Shown one piece after another: positions 10,880 to 44,394 of a stretch of 64,000 bases of DNA. A program made the position numbers and the translations under genes. The stretch comes from Pempheris klunzingeri (lineage: Eukaryota > Chordata > Actinopteri > Acropomatiformes > Pempheridae). Location of the stretch: positions 16,935,644 to 16,999,643 of the forward strand of contig NC_092034.1 in NCBI RefSeq assembly GCF_042242105.1. Direction: 5' to 3'. Numbering within the stretch: the first letter of the stretch is position 1; every line of letters starts with the position of its first letter. The notes beneath the pieces are model-generated. The model was not told where the DNA came from. It made no database searches and saw nothing but the letters and a program-made list of their open reading frames with translations.

Positions 10880-13800
10880 CTACAGAGGCAGATGGAGGGA
10901 GTAATGGGAACACGCCCAGCGGCGTACAGGTTTGCCCACCCTGCCGATGACAGGTAGTTTGTGTGCGTAGGCCCGCGGTGGGATGGCTGAGACGGGTTGA
11001 GTCGGGCCAAAAGTGGTCTGGAAGGGGCGGCGTCCTTGGCAACGACGGCCCATCTGCCGCCCACCGATGAGGAAGGAGAACACTGGAGGTCCGGTCTGAG
11101 GAGAGGTGAAGCGAGCTTTGGGGAAAACGTCTCGGGACAGACCGGCTGAACGCTGGCCTGAACGTGACGAGGACGATCTGGAGCGCTGCATGGAGGAGGT
11201 GGAGGAGGAGGAGCGACCCAGGGACCTGAAGGAGGGGAAGCACAGTTAGCTACACTCACTAAGCCAGACCTAACAGCTGAGCTTCCACAGTCTGTCGGCT
11301 TTACCTCCCGGACCCGGTAGCTGCCAGGCTGGGTGGGGGCGGATCAGTGCGAGGACTCCCATCCTGCCTGGGGCTGATGTTGAGGTTGGCGGTCAGCTGT
11401 GGCATCTTTCGGGTGGTGTCAGGGTTGGAAGCAGAGCCTGGGGGGTCCTTTCTGGCATCACCAAGCTGAGTCAAGGTGCAGGGGGGGTAGTTGCCAAACC
11501 CGGGCCCTGTACTGAACCTGACAGCCAGGCTGTCTCCAAAGAAGGAGTAGAGCTCACAGTACATGGCTGGGAGGGGGACCGGGGTCCACTCCTCCCACGG
11601 ACAGCCGGCCCCGCCTGCCTGAAGATGGCTTGCAATTCCCAGGGCAGCCTCGGACAGAGGCTCTGGAGGGGGGCTGAGGCCGGGGGAGCTCACCCTGTAA
11701 CCCAGAGCGCCCACCACAGAGCCTGGCTGAGCGCCGGAGCCTCCCTCTGCCGGCTGAGACAGAGACAGAGCCTTCATCTTCAGCAGGCGCTCCACCGCCA
11801 CCTGCAGGCCACAACACAACACAGCACAACCTGGTGACACCCGCAGGGGGATGTGATGTCTGTCTGTCTGTCTAGTAGCTGTCAGAATATCTACAAAACT
11901 ATCCAGGCTTCCTAAATTCTGTTCACTGTATGAGATGAGGGGTGACACAGTCTGTCTGAATTCATTCTCTGAATAAAACTAGTGTTAGTCATCTTGGAGG
12001 ACTTTAGCTGGAGCAGCACTGACCAGGATGGCTCCGTAGACCTTGTGTCCATCTGCTTTGACCTGGGCGTTGGACACGGAGTAGTCGTCCAGTACAGCCT
12101 GGAGGTTGGCCCAGTAGGCAGGGAGGTGTGGAAAGAGCACTCTCTCAACGGCCTGCCAACGACAACACAAAGAAAACAGAGGAGTATGCAGCAACGTACG
12201 GAGGAGTGGAAAAAGAACTCATAGCAATGAAATGGAAGCCGTCAGACGGAGACAGTCTCTAGTGTAGATCTTCCATTTGAGAATAAAACATCTTGAGGTG
12301 CTCTTGAGTCCCATTAGACAGCTTCTCAATGGGGTGAAAACCAGGGGGGCATTTCCAAAGAGGATTGGTAGAATTCTTTCTGAGTGTGTCTCACAGACAC
12401 TGATGCTTTGCAGCCACACACGTTCTCAGTGTAGCTGGTGGCTAAGAAATACGCTGCTGCTCATTTCTAGGTTTCACTTTATGACATGAATCCACTTGTT
12501 TAATGCAGAAGCACATGACCGCCAAGATCCTCAGCTGGGAGCAGGTAACATACCTTCCATCCGAGCGCATGAAGGCCCACCACGGCTCCATAGTGGGAGC
12601 ACAGTGGTCTCACTGGGTCAGACAGAACCTTCTGGAGGGACAGCAGGATCTGATGGTACAGACCGCTCACCAGATCACCATGAGTCCTGGAGAGAAAATA
12701 CAAGAATCGATATGGAACATTCACCTGAGAGCTGCTTTGTGGCTGCTGCATGTGTACATGTGACAACTTCAGAGGGGGACAATATGTCAGACGTTGTACT
12801 GTCAGCTCGGTCAGTCGCCTGTGAACAAAGTGCGTCTACGCAGCCATCGGGGGTGCCCTCACCAGAAGATGTGACTGAGGAGCAGGGCAGCGTAGTCCCT
12901 CAGGGTCCAGTGGTCATTGAGCGGGTTGATGGAAGCGGCCAGCGGCTCCAGGATGCAGTACATGACACTGGAGACCAGGCTGCGCACGTATGAGCCCAGG
13001 TACAGGTAGGGGTTCTGGACCAGGCTCTTCACCATGTGGAGGAGCCTGTTGAGCTGCTCCAGATCATGACTGACTGACTTCACCTGGACACACACAGCCG
13101 CACATTCAGAAAAAAAGCGATGAGCGAATACGTTCGGTTTGTTTTCAAGTTAAATACGTCCAAGATTTGACGACAGGACAGACGCACCCCGCTGATGACA
13201 TAAACAAAGTAGGGCAGGAGGGCAGCGATCTTGGAGTTGGACTGGAGGTCCAGCAGAGCCACCTGAGACACACACAAGTAACCAGGAGTTAGTAGCAACA
13301 CATGGGTGAGCCAAGCAGCCGCTGTGCCTGCGTCCAGCAGCACCTTACCTTCATGAGGTGGGGGTCCTCTCCCAGGATGGCCCGAGTGATCTGCTGGTAG
13401 TACTTCAACAGGTCGTCTGACAGAGACTGCACTGCTGTGGGAACTGGGACAAGGCAACAGTCAGGTCCGGAATACTAAGACCGAACACTGCATATTACAG
13501 TGGGATGTTTGACTCCTCAAACTCACACAAGAGAGGGAACATCACCCATCACCTGCTGAGTGTACAGCCTGATAATCAGAATGTGGCTCAGTCCTACCTG
13601 TCCCCTGAGGCTCCAGGTTGCCTTTCCCATCCAGGTAAGACACGTTCACTGTGGGGAGGAAAGCAGGAGACGTTATCAGCAAAACATCCGTCCTGATTCA
13701 AAGGCCCGCAGGATGAACTTTTGAACATCAGGGAGACTTCTGGCAGCGTGGTGGGCCATACCTCGCACCATGGTCTCAGCACAGCCCTTGGGTATGTTGG

Positions 13801-14409
13801 TGGCCAGAGCCAACTCCACCAGGTTGACGTCGCGATCGTCAGTGAAGAAAAGCTCTCCTTCTTTCACTGATCGGAAAGGAAGAGCATCCTGGGCCCCGTA
13901 GCCACAGACGGTCTGGTGAACACACGGAGAGGAAGAAGCAACTACTGTAGCTTATTACACTTCTGATCGATGGCATCCTACAGTCTGTTATTTCTGAACA
14001 GCAGACTCAGCAGGGTGGTGTCACACAGCTCACAGCTCACCTCCACCTTGCTCCAGCGCAGAGCTCTGTTGAAGTCCTCCACGGTCAGCTTCCTCCTCTT
14101 GGCGTGTCTCATAAACTGAGAGCTGCTCTGCATGGATCCAACACAGCACAGCATCAGTCAGGTGCACTGCACTTCTGATCAGACTCAGTCATACAGGTGA
14201 CTTAATCCTTCCTGTAAAGGTGTGTGTTTCCTGAGCCCCCCCCCCTCCCTTGCACCACTGACCTGCGTCGCCTCCCTGAGCCGGTAACAAACGTCCTCAG
14301 CCAGCAGAGCGGCCACATCGTCGCCGAGCTCCACGCCTGCACTCTCGGCCATCAGTTTGACGGAGTCCCGGGAAACCTCAGCGAAGCGGCGCTCCTCCCG
14401 GTCCGCCAT
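10880..14409 (-). CDS. taf6l: TAF6-like protein (TAF6L), subunit of SAGA/PCAF-type acetyltransferase complexes
   Basis: Eleven coding exons (14,263-14,409; 14,041-14,127; 13,762-13,912; 13,598-13,648; 13,349-13,443; 13,188-13,262; 12,863-13,083; 12,554-12,686; 12,024-12,152; 11,305-11,801; 10,880-11,225) join in phase to 643 residues, against about 622 in human TAF6L. The N-terminus (MADREERRFAEVSRDSVKLM) is the histone fold of about 80 residues that pairs with TAF9-type partners. Exon 2 carries the KRRKLTVEDFNRALRWS helix. NLVELALATNIPKGCAETMV and the blocks YFVYVISG and LAASINPLNDHWTLRDYAAL belong to the TAF6 HEAT-repeat region, which ends near VKADGHKVYGAIL. The Ser/Pro-rich tail is divergent but finishes with RRWACSHYSLHLPL, close to the human C-terminus. 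The protein is a nuclear chromatin co-activator component. Start and stop are firm; all junctions follow GT/AG. Confidence 0.97.
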
Positions 14410-15060
14410 GGCCTCACACTGCCGGGGACAGCATCGCACTGTGACACGGGCTAGAGGCGCTGCTACAGCCTGGATCTAGAGGACTTACTAAAACTGAGCT
14501 CAGTGGATCAAACATATCCCGAACTTACTCAAACAAGTGGTCGACTCGGTGCAGGCCCTGACTTCTGGGGGACATGTTGTCCATCAGAGACAACATGCCA
14601 ATAATTATTCAATTAGCACAGTTTTCCAAGGGGTTTGGGGGACTCGCTGCCCAGCATGCTAACGTCATGAAATCTGGGCTCCGTCTATCAATTGGAACAA
14701 ACCATTTAAACCTGAAAAAAGTATTGTTTCACTTATTTTGGCACACACACACACCAACACCACTATCTGAAGTGTAAAGGCCCGTTTCAGTGGTCGTTAG
14801 ATAAAAGTAGCGTGAAGCGTTGCTAGCCTGAGCCACCGTGTCAGCTAGCTACCTAGTGGATTGGATGCTAACGGCTAAGGCTAGCTGTCTGAGAGCGGCA
14901 GAGGAAACGCACGACAGTGTTTGATACTTAAACTAGACCCTACCTTGTTGTCTGGCACGGCTGTGGTCGAGTTCTCTGGAACCAGGAGAACAGTTTACAT
15001 CTGCTCCGCTTCCCTCCTCTGCGGGATCTCCACCGTCAAGTTTACAACAACCGACCACAT
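14410..15060 (-). promoter_or_regulatory. taf6l 5' UTR exon and promoter region (putative)
   Basis: A minus-strand acceptor (CCCCGGCAG, next to 14,418) lies 9 bases upstream of the start codon. A donor reading CAACAAG|GTAGGG lies at 14,944. Together they suggest a non-coding first exon at about 14,944-15,060 and an intron at 14,419-14,943. That intron contains a cluster of GCTAGC/GCTAAC words at 14,820-14,890. The start codon lies in ATGGCGG, a core of the YY1-type motif. The transcription start itself cannot be placed. Confidence 0.45.
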
Positions 15061-15729
15061 CCGGCCAGCCCTTCAAAATAAGACGACACGGGAGAAGCCA
15101 TCCAGTGCGTTTGGCTGGTGTTTCCGTCCTGATCCATGTAAAACACACTATGGGGGGCTGTGCATTATCACCGTTTAATTGATGGTTAAAAAAAAGTTGA
15201 TTTACGATATTGAATTAGACTAAACGTTCACTTTCATTGTGGCTAACTTGACTGATGGTGACGTGTTCCGCGACGCACCAGCAGGGTCAGTGATTGGTCA
15301 GTTGAAGATGACTGGGAAAACCTGATTGGTTGATTGAACACCAGTGAGACAGACAGGCCCAGGTCTCCTTACAGCCGTACCAACAGGCGAGGAGCTGTGA
15401 CAGCATGGCAGACAGTGATCCCTGCTGGTTACCCTCTTCTGACAGCACCCCCCCCTTCAAAATGTTCCTCACATGAGCCCAGCAGATGTTGAGCCTGCTG
15501 CAGGACTCCTCTCCCAGACAGACTGCAGAGCATCAGTGATGCTGTTAATTTGGTGCATGGGTATAAACAGGTTAGTTGTACAAGGTAAAGTGCAGCGTGC
15601 CCATCATGTTGCCAGCTATCAGTCCCTGTGAGCCATCGTGTCGTCAGTCTAACTGCAGTAAGTCACCTGATGTGCGAGTCAGCATGTAAATAAATAAAGA
15701 GAACAAAGCTCATGCTACAACATGGAGGT
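15061..15729. other. Intergenic spacer between cth1-type gene and taf6l
   Basis: There is no coding exon and no clear repeat. The plus-strand AATAAATAAAG at about 15,690 is not linked to a recognisable gene. Confidence 0.5.
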
Positions 15730-15745
15730 TAAAGATTAAAATGAG

Positions 15746-15751
15746 TTTATT
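15746..15751 (-). terminator. Candidate poly(A) signal of the cth1-type gene
   Basis: TTTATT on the plus strand (minus-strand AATAAA) lies about 325 bases past the stop codon at 16,075. The resulting 3' UTR includes an unbroken run of 24 A on the plus strand (15,949-15,972), a U24 tract in the mRNA. Confidence 0.5.
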
Positions 15752-16074
15752 CAGATGGTCAGATTTCATTTAGTTCAATAAAAACATATTTACAATAGTT
15801 AAAAATTACATTTCACTCATTGCCACAGACAGGTGCCCACCTCTCTACAGCTACTGGGCCTGTGAGGCCTTGTTCAGACTCAATGATCTACCATCAAACA
15901 GCTCAAGGCCAGCTTGATCTGCTGACAAACTCAAACAAGTGCAGGTTTAAAAAAAAAAAAAAAAAAAAAAAACTAAACACATAATTAATGCTCCAGGGGA
16001 GGGGGGGGTTCAAGTAAAACAAAAACAGTAGATTTAGGCCCATGCTGATGCTGGTTCCAACCATCCTCATGCAG

Positions 16075-17860
16075 TCAGAGCGCCCTGTTGTCCCAGATCT
16101 CCTGAGCCTTGCTGCTCTCCAGCTGCTGCAGGTGGAGGGCCAGCGGCAGCAGCAGGTCGCTCAGGTGCTGACTGGAGAAGGTGAAGGCGTTGTGGGCCGT
16201 GGCCTCTGCAGGTGGGGTGGCCAGGGGGGAGGTGGATGGAGGAGAAGATGAAGTTGAAGAGTTTGGAGAGGTGGAGGTGAAGGGGGAGGTGAACGGGGAG
16301 GTGGGGGATGGTAAACCTGAACTGCCAGGGGACGGCTGAGGGCTGAAGGGCCCTCCTTGGGTCTGGTCAGAAGGTTTGATCTTGTTGGGGAGGCCATGCT
16401 GGAAGCGACAGCGTGTACCGTACAGACAGAACCCAAAGGAGCTGAAGGTGCGGCACAGAGCTCCACGTGGCTTCCACTCCTTGGTCTGTGGTTGGAGCTG
16501 GGGGCCCGGTATAGACAGCGTCTTCTCACCAGTGTCAGGCGACTCCACACCAGAGCACACGTCGTCGCCCCCCTCCACGTGCAGAAAGTTACAGCGGGTA
16601 CCAAAGGGACAAACGCCAAAGGAGCGGAAGGTGCGACAGGCGACGTTCCTGCGGCGGCGCATGGCGGGGCGCTGCTCAGTGGGGTTGTGGACAAACAGGC
16701 AGCGACTGCCGTAGTAGCAGTAGCCTGTCGTGTGGTAGCTGCGACACAACTCAGTCTTGTACTTTGGATGGCGGAAGGGAACATGGAGCTCATGGAGCCC
16801 GTGGGCGAACTGGCAGCGCTCGGCATATTTGCAGAAACCAGTAGCAGAGTAGCTGGTGCAGAGCTCCGTCTTGTAGCGGGTGGAGCAGACCCAGGGGATG
16901 AGGGGGGGAGAGGAAGACTCCACCAGGGGGAGCAGAGCCTTCGCCAGGGAGAGTCCACCACCGCCACCACCATCTCCATCCGACTCCTCACTGGACAGCA
17001 GGTTGTCCACCAGCTCCTCGTCTTGGTAGGAAGGCAGGAACAAGTCGTCACTACTGGTCTGAAACAGAGAGGTCAGAGGTTCACAGACTCGTTGCTGCAC
17101 CTGCTCCTCTAACTTAACGAGCTGCTGGCTTCATCTCAGTCTGACCAGCTGAAAACTCAACATTGATCTATGATCCCATGGACATGCCATCAAACCACAC
17201 ACTGGGCCCAGACCTGGACCCTACGGTCTGACAACCCATTTACAGACCATGCCAGTCAGTGCTGACAGATGACTCACACATGGAGTCCTGACAGGTTACA
17301 TGTTACCTTGGGGAGGGGGGTCTGACCTCACGTGTGGACTAACTTCCTGATGGACAGACGTGCTGCTGGAGGGCAGCGTCCATACTACAGAATCTCTGCT
17401 CTGATCTGTGCTGAGGGAAACATCAGAAAACCCACAGCTGACTTTTTCAAAGCTGCTAACTGAGGAGCTGAGCCTTCAGGACACCAAAGTGGACACAGAC
17501 AGACAATAAGCAGACCTGACTGGAAAGATCTATCAACACCAGTCTAGGCGTCTGAAGGGCTTGCTGTGAGTCAGTGTTAGTTTAGTTCTGTGTGTTGGAG
17601 CAGACATGGAGATGAAGGCGCTGGGATAAACCTCATTCAGTCAGTCAGTCTCAGCTAACTCTGGCCAGCCTGTAGTGGCGCCGCTTCTTTCCTCTTCCGG
17701 TAGGCGTGGCTTCAGAGCATGACGTGTTACGCAGAGGCTGCGTCCACTCAGTGGAGGCGCTTTAAGTAGTGTTTGCAGACTTAAAGTGTCCCAGTGACAG
17801 TGAGGGAGGGCAGACAGGGTTCTTCAGTCAGCCCCCCCTCCTCACACTCACCTGGAACAT
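16075..17860 (-). CDS. cth1: Four-finger CCCH zinc-finger RNA-binding protein of the cth1 / tristetraprolin family
   Basis: Two coding exons (17,852-17,860 encoding only Met-Phe-Gln, and 16,075-17,058) give 330 residues. The tiny first exon and single intron fit the tristetraprolin family. Four C-x8-C-x5-C-x3-H fingers are visible in order: [60 protein letters not shown] and [20 protein letters not shown]. The first two follow the family lead-in RYKTELC/KYKTELC, which in TTP proteins reads UAUUUA-type AU-rich elements in mRNA 3' UTRs and promotes mRNA decay. Mammalian TTP proteins have two such fingers; four is the layout described for the fish protein cTH-1, hence the symbol. A long Ser/Pro-rich C-terminal tail follows. 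Fingers 3 and 4 lack the TEL lead-in, so their RNA specificity may differ. Action in the cytoplasm is inferred from family. Confidence 0.9.
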
Positions 17861-18230
17861 GGCTCCGACGCTCGCTTGGTGTTAGTCGCCTGTTAGCAGA
17901 GACCTGGACCCTGACGCTCCCGCTTTGTTATGGAGTCACAAGTAAAGAGCGGGTGTTTCCCCCCCAGTCTTTTAAACCGGCCCCACCTCCCGCCCCCACT
18001 CAATATGAGCATCAGGTGTGCTCGAGCTCAACGTCACAAGCGTTTGTACGGCGACCAATCGCATCCACGCGCGGGGAACGCGCTCGATGACGGACCAATC
18101 CGGTTATCCGCTGAGGCACCACGAGCGGCCCAGACAGGTGTGAACGCACGCGGACTGAACCGGATGTTTATCTGAGCCCGATCCACGTGGTCAGCGGGGA
18201 CGGGCCGATGAGGAAGGACTGCCTTCATCA
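17861..18230 (-). promoter_or_regulatory. Upstream region of the cth1-type gene
   Basis: A TATA-like GTTTAAAAG (minus strand, about 17,968-17,976) lies about 110 bases upstream of the start codon in CpG-containing sequence, so a short 5' UTR is plausible. No exon is seen between here and the end of mta2. The position of the transcription start is inferred. Confidence 0.3.
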
Positions 18231-18640
18231 TCAGGAAATCATTTCCTTTGGGATGAATGAAATAGATCTTATCTTATCACAGTGTCCAACACCGCAACAC
18301 ACACACTTTGGTTAATGGGACCCTTCACACAGCTTTCATACAGCCCCCCCCACCCCCCCCACAGGTGAACCTCAGGGATTCATCACAGCTCCCTGAGTTC
18401 TAGGTTCTCCTCAGCACACTGATGTTTAGATGTTTTGCAGGCTGAGTTCTGGGCCAGTTATTAAAAAGGTTCAGTGTGAGAGTGACACCTTCAGCTGGCA
18501 GGTTTCAGTCGGGGGGGCTTCTTCTTCAGTAGAAGAAGAAGAAGGACTTTGTCCTCTTTCAGGTTGTGATATTGAGGTGTAGATGATGTGGACCACCATA
18601 ATGTGGAGGTGGGTGGCTGAGGTGACAGGACGGTGAACAG
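18231..18640. other. Intergenic spacer with a possible LINE tail
   Basis: TTTCCTTTGGGATGAATGAA followed by ATCTTATCTTATC at about 18,240-18,280 resembles the short repeat tail of a fish LINE. C-rich runs occur near 18,345-18,360. No gene is visible. Confidence 0.35.
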
Positions 18641-18683
18641 TGGACACACACAGTGGACACACACACACACACACACACACAGT

Positions 18684-18716
<33 letters not shown>

Positions 18717-18790
18717 GGACACACAGTGGACACACACACACACACACACACACAGTGGACACACACACACACACACACGCACACACACAC

Positions 18791-18835
<45 letters not shown>

Positions 18836-18852
18836 GGACACACAGTGGACAC
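18640..18852. repeat. Compound (AC)n satellite with GTGGACAC punctuation
   Basis: Runs of AC of variable length are separated by GTGGACAC at least nine times over about 210 bases, so the array has two levels of repeat. It lies just past the candidate mta2 poly(A) signal. The His/Thr and Cys/Val open frames on both strands are repeat artefacts. Confidence 0.95.
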
Positions 18853-18869
18853 AGAGGCTGTGGCTGACC

Positions 18870-20915
18870 ACCAAGAAAAAAAATCTTTATTTCTTTTCTT
18901 ATCAAGATACATTAAAGGATACAGAGACATTGGAATAAAAAACACTTGAGAAAAAGTTTCAATTTTTAAGCATGTTTCTCTCTCCATCATACAAAAATCA
19001 GCACCCTGCCCCTTTTGAATGCGCCCCCCCTCCCCACCCCCATGAAGGAGAGTAATGTTTCACATGTACAGTAGCCTATTAGAGCCATCTCCACAATACT
19101 GGAGCAGAATTACACACGTTAGATGTAAAAAAGTGGAAAATATGCCAGATGTCCATTAGTATTTGCTACAAACTCAACGCTTTGACTTGTTTTTGGAGAA
19201 ACGTTAGAGCCCGCTGGGGCCGGACGTGCTCAGAAAAGCAGGGTGAGGCCTCAGTGCTGCCGAGGGACCCACGGGAAACAGAACCATCCGTTTAGCATCT
19301 GTGTAGCTCTCACCCTTTGACGGTACAGACGTGGGAAGTAAAGTTACACTGCTGAAGACTCCTTTCACATCACGGTCGCAGCCAATCACAGACATCGTTC
19401 AGCTCCATCAGACGTGTACAGACGAGGATTCAGGCCACGTGAACAGAGTCCTCAACTAACCAACGCGTTGGCATCACACTCTGTTTGCAGGTTGTAACAT
19501 TAGGTTCGGAGCTCCGTTGGCGGCCCTAAGCGTCCGCCCTACATCTCCGTATTGCTGCTGCGCTGACAGACTGATGAGCTGAGCGGTAGCACCACGGTAA
19601 CGGGACATGGTGAGAAACGCCGCCGCTTCACTCTACACATCACCTCAGGGTTCAAAGGCTCTGCTTATAATGGACGTCTCAGTATGGCTTCATGTTGGAC
19701 CTTTGCAGACTCAGATAGAGGCTCACAGCCAGCTCCATGGTAACCACCATCACAGTATACGACACAGTAAACCTCCAGTCTCCTACCCCCCCCCCCCTTC
19801 TGGTGTAGTGTCCAGAGAACAGGAGCCACTACGTGCTGCCCTCTGCAAACCGGCTAAAGGTGGCTGTAAAAGTGAGGGGAGACCACAGACGAAGGGCTGC
19901 CTGACACCCAAAGTGACAATGACTGCAGGGATGAGGAGCTGGAGACGCTACGGAGGGTTAGTAAGAACAAAACAGGACTCACTGGAGCAGTTCTGATCAG
20001 AGGTCATGATCCGGTTCAGAAAGAAAGAAACTGTCCAATCAGGGCTGAGTGAACACACTAGAGACCTGATACTGTTGGGTCGGTAGACTGTCATCAACAG
20101 GTTAACCTCACAGGTGACTTTGTCTTCAACAATGTGGCCGACTGATGACTTGCTGAAGTCACAGTGAACTGAATATGTGACCCCCCCGGCCTCTGGAGGA
20201 CTGACAGACATTTTTAATCTGTTCATCTCTAATGACAATAAATGCTAAGCTGACATTTGTACTGAGGATGCGCCGGCTAACGGTGACATCAGCCGCCACA
20301 GGAAGCACTGCTGACACTGGTGGCACCAATGGAGACCCAAACTCCATCCTGTCTACTGTTGACTTCTGCGCTCACGGCTGTCTCTGACACCGTCAACCCT
20401 CCACCCTCTCACAGCTCCAGCTGTTCACTCAACATTTCTGACACCGAGGGACCTGATGACGCAGGCTGTGAGGTGGTGACGTAGATCAGGATTGGTTGAC
20501 CCCCTCCCAGGCTGGTGCTCCTCACTGACGGCGCCAACTTACAGCCTCAGAGAGGAGAGTGGAAAGGCTCCTCTCCTCCTCTGGTGGAGAGGAGTGGAGG
20601 AGTGTGTGAGGGAAATCATCGCATCACATCAGACCTTCAGCTGTCCCACACACCGCCCCACCCCCACCTCACACACTGTGGCCGTCAGCCCTGAAACGCT
20701 GCTTATATTTACACAAAGATAGAGACGTGGAGGAAGAACAAAGTGTGCTTTATCACCGTTGGTTCAGGATGAGAAATATCTTGATTTAAATTACACATTT
20801 AAAAACAGGCGGCACTGAAAAGGAAGCAAAAGAATTCAGGATGTGGAGTAAAATACTACAAAACCCAAGGTGCTGTGTGAGTGTCAGTGTGTCTGCATTT
20901 AATATGACGGAAACG

Positions 20916-21010
<95 letters not shown>

Positions 21011-21180
21011 TCACACCTTTTGGGCACAGAGGACTAAAGTAAAATGACAGTGAAAAGAGGAAAAGAAAAGACTACTGGTATGGCGCACTGTGCTGCCTGT
21101 TTAGTGACAGCCTGAGCACAGACCCTCCCCCCTCCCCCCTGACCCCCATGTCCTGTTGAAAGACCCCCCGTCCCTCGCCT
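18870..21180 (-). other. Probable long 3' UTR of mta2
   Basis: There is no coding exon between the mta2 stop codon and a minus-strand AATAAA at 18,886-18,891 (plus TTTATT). If that signal is used, the 3' UTR is about 2.3 kb. It contains a 92-base (GT)n run at 20,918-21,009, which would be an (AC)46 tract in the mRNA, and C-rich runs near 19,788. Shorter 3' ends cannot be excluded. Confidence 0.45.
20918..21009. repeat. (GT)46 microsatellite in the mta2 3' UTR
   Basis: An uninterrupted GT run of 92 bases, 171 bases beyond the mta2 stop codon. In the transcript it would be a CA-repeat. Confidence 0.98.
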
Positions 21181-42965
<21,785 letters not shown>

Positions 42966-43450
42966 TCTCTCGTAGCCTTTAGCAGAAGCAGTCCCAGGGT
43001 ATCCCCGCTTGGCTAGAAAAAGGTCGATGGGGATCTATTTTATTCCTTCATTTATCGCAGACACCCCCGCCGCGAAACAAAGCCGGCTCCGGGCACAACA
43101 AGCCGAGCTGTGGCGGCTAAAAAGTTGAAAGTTTCCGTTAGTAATGTCCCGGAGGTTATCCCCGAAAAATCAAGTCTTTGTTTTCAGTCCCTCGGACGAC
43201 CTTCCTCTCCTCTTCCTCTCTCACTCACTCATTCACACACAGCTAGCCTGTCTCTTACTCCACTCTTCCTCCCATCCTCCGCTCCCAGCTTCATCCTCCT
43301 CTTCTTCACCTCCGCTCAGTTCAACACACACACACTCGCACACAAAAAGCACACACACTCACTGGCCCCCTTCGTTCGTGCGTTAATCGTCATCTTCGGA
43401 GACTGTCGACAATCTCCGGAATCTCACAGTGAACTTTCCCCGTGTGGTTA
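42966..43450 (-). promoter_or_regulatory. mta2 5' UTR and promoter region
   Basis: This is the sequence immediately upstream of the start codon, with several CpG sites at 43,060-43,110. The start codon sits in AGAATGGCGGC on the minus strand, which fits the YY1-type motif (AAnATGGCGGC) found at many vertebrate start sites. No TATA box is evident. The transcription start is inferred to lie within a few hundred bases. Confidence 0.5.
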
Positions 43451-43454
43451 GATG

Positions 43455-43503
<49 letters not shown>
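43455..43503. repeat. (CA)n microsatellite upstream of mta2
   Basis: An uninterrupted CA run of about 48 bases, roughly 490 bases upstream of the mta2 start codon. Confidence 0.98.
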
Positions 43504-43505
<2 letters not shown>

Positions 43506-43649
43506 CTCCAGGTGTGTGTTCACAGTGCATACACGGTGGGGTGACTGAGCTCTTCTCACACACCACAAGTTCATGTAGAAAAGTACAGGGAGGGAAAATA
43601 AAAACAGAGGCTGCACAGTTACTGTGCTGATGGAGGTAGAGCAGGACAT

Positions 43650-43672
43650 GGGGGGGGGGGGGGGGGGGGGGG
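43650..43672. repeat. Uninterrupted G23 run upstream of mta2
   Basis: Twenty-three consecutive G on the plus strand, roughly 690 bases upstream of the mta2 start codon. The run could form a quadruplex. Its length is also prone to sequencing or assembly error. Confidence 0.9.
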
Positions 43673-44394
43673 TGCACTGATGCTGTGGCCTGTGCAGCCA
43701 GCAGACGTGTTCCACATGTCACTGCTGTTGCTGGAGGAGTCAGACTGCCTGCTTGTCCAGGAGGAATATTTTGTCAGAAGTGATGAGTATGGGAGCAGAT
43801 TACTGCCAGGAAAGAAATAGTTTAGTCTCTGAGGAGTCAGTAAGGTGACTTACTCACAAAGTGAAGACTTGGACTCTAGTCCTGTTTCAGAGGTGTCTGA
43901 TCACAGTGGGTTTAGTGTGATGCTACTTTTTGATGTAAAAAAATAGAAGGTGCAATAAGACCTGGAGAAGATCTACGGATTGTCGTTTTTTTTTTTTTTA
44001 CTGTATCTCATCTTTGTCTCTTTGTGGCATCACTAACAGACCAGAATCCATTTCAGGTTACACTTCAGCCACTTGGAGTTCAAAGGGTTGAACCTAAAAT
44101 CACAGTTTGGCTCTGTACATACAGAAATATGATATGTCGTAGTACTAATGTAGAATCTCATAGTTTTGATTTACCATGACTATTTCTATTATTCCTGCAT
44201 TTTCATTTCATCTTCAAGGTAGTTTTAATACTGAAGAGGGAAAAGAACCTCTCACAGGAAAAGAGCTGATCAGACAGACAGACAGACAGATACACAGATA
44301 GATGATCACTTCATAAAATACAATCTGACATGTTATCACTAGTAACATGAGCCCCATGTTAATCCAGCAGCAGTGATAATCCACTTGGATGATA
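43673..44394. other. Intergenic spacer between mta2 promoter and Tc1-like element
   Basis: There is no gene or clear repeat apart from short CAGA/GATA-type runs near 44,275-44,310. Confidence 0.5.

Noticed and set aside
16357-17112. 251-codon open frame on the plus strand
   Set aside because: It is exactly antisense to the four-finger zinc-finger coding exon. GC-rich third positions of that gene keep the opposite strand open.
18471-18990. Long Cys/Val and His/Thr open frames
   Set aside because: They are products of the (AC)n/GTGGACAC satellite. The same applies to open frames at 29,871-30,614 and 43,383-43,722.
19607-19996. 129-codon plus-strand open frame
   Set aside because: It lies in the inferred mta2 3' UTR, has no splice or motif evidence, and has a composition like translated non-coding DNA.
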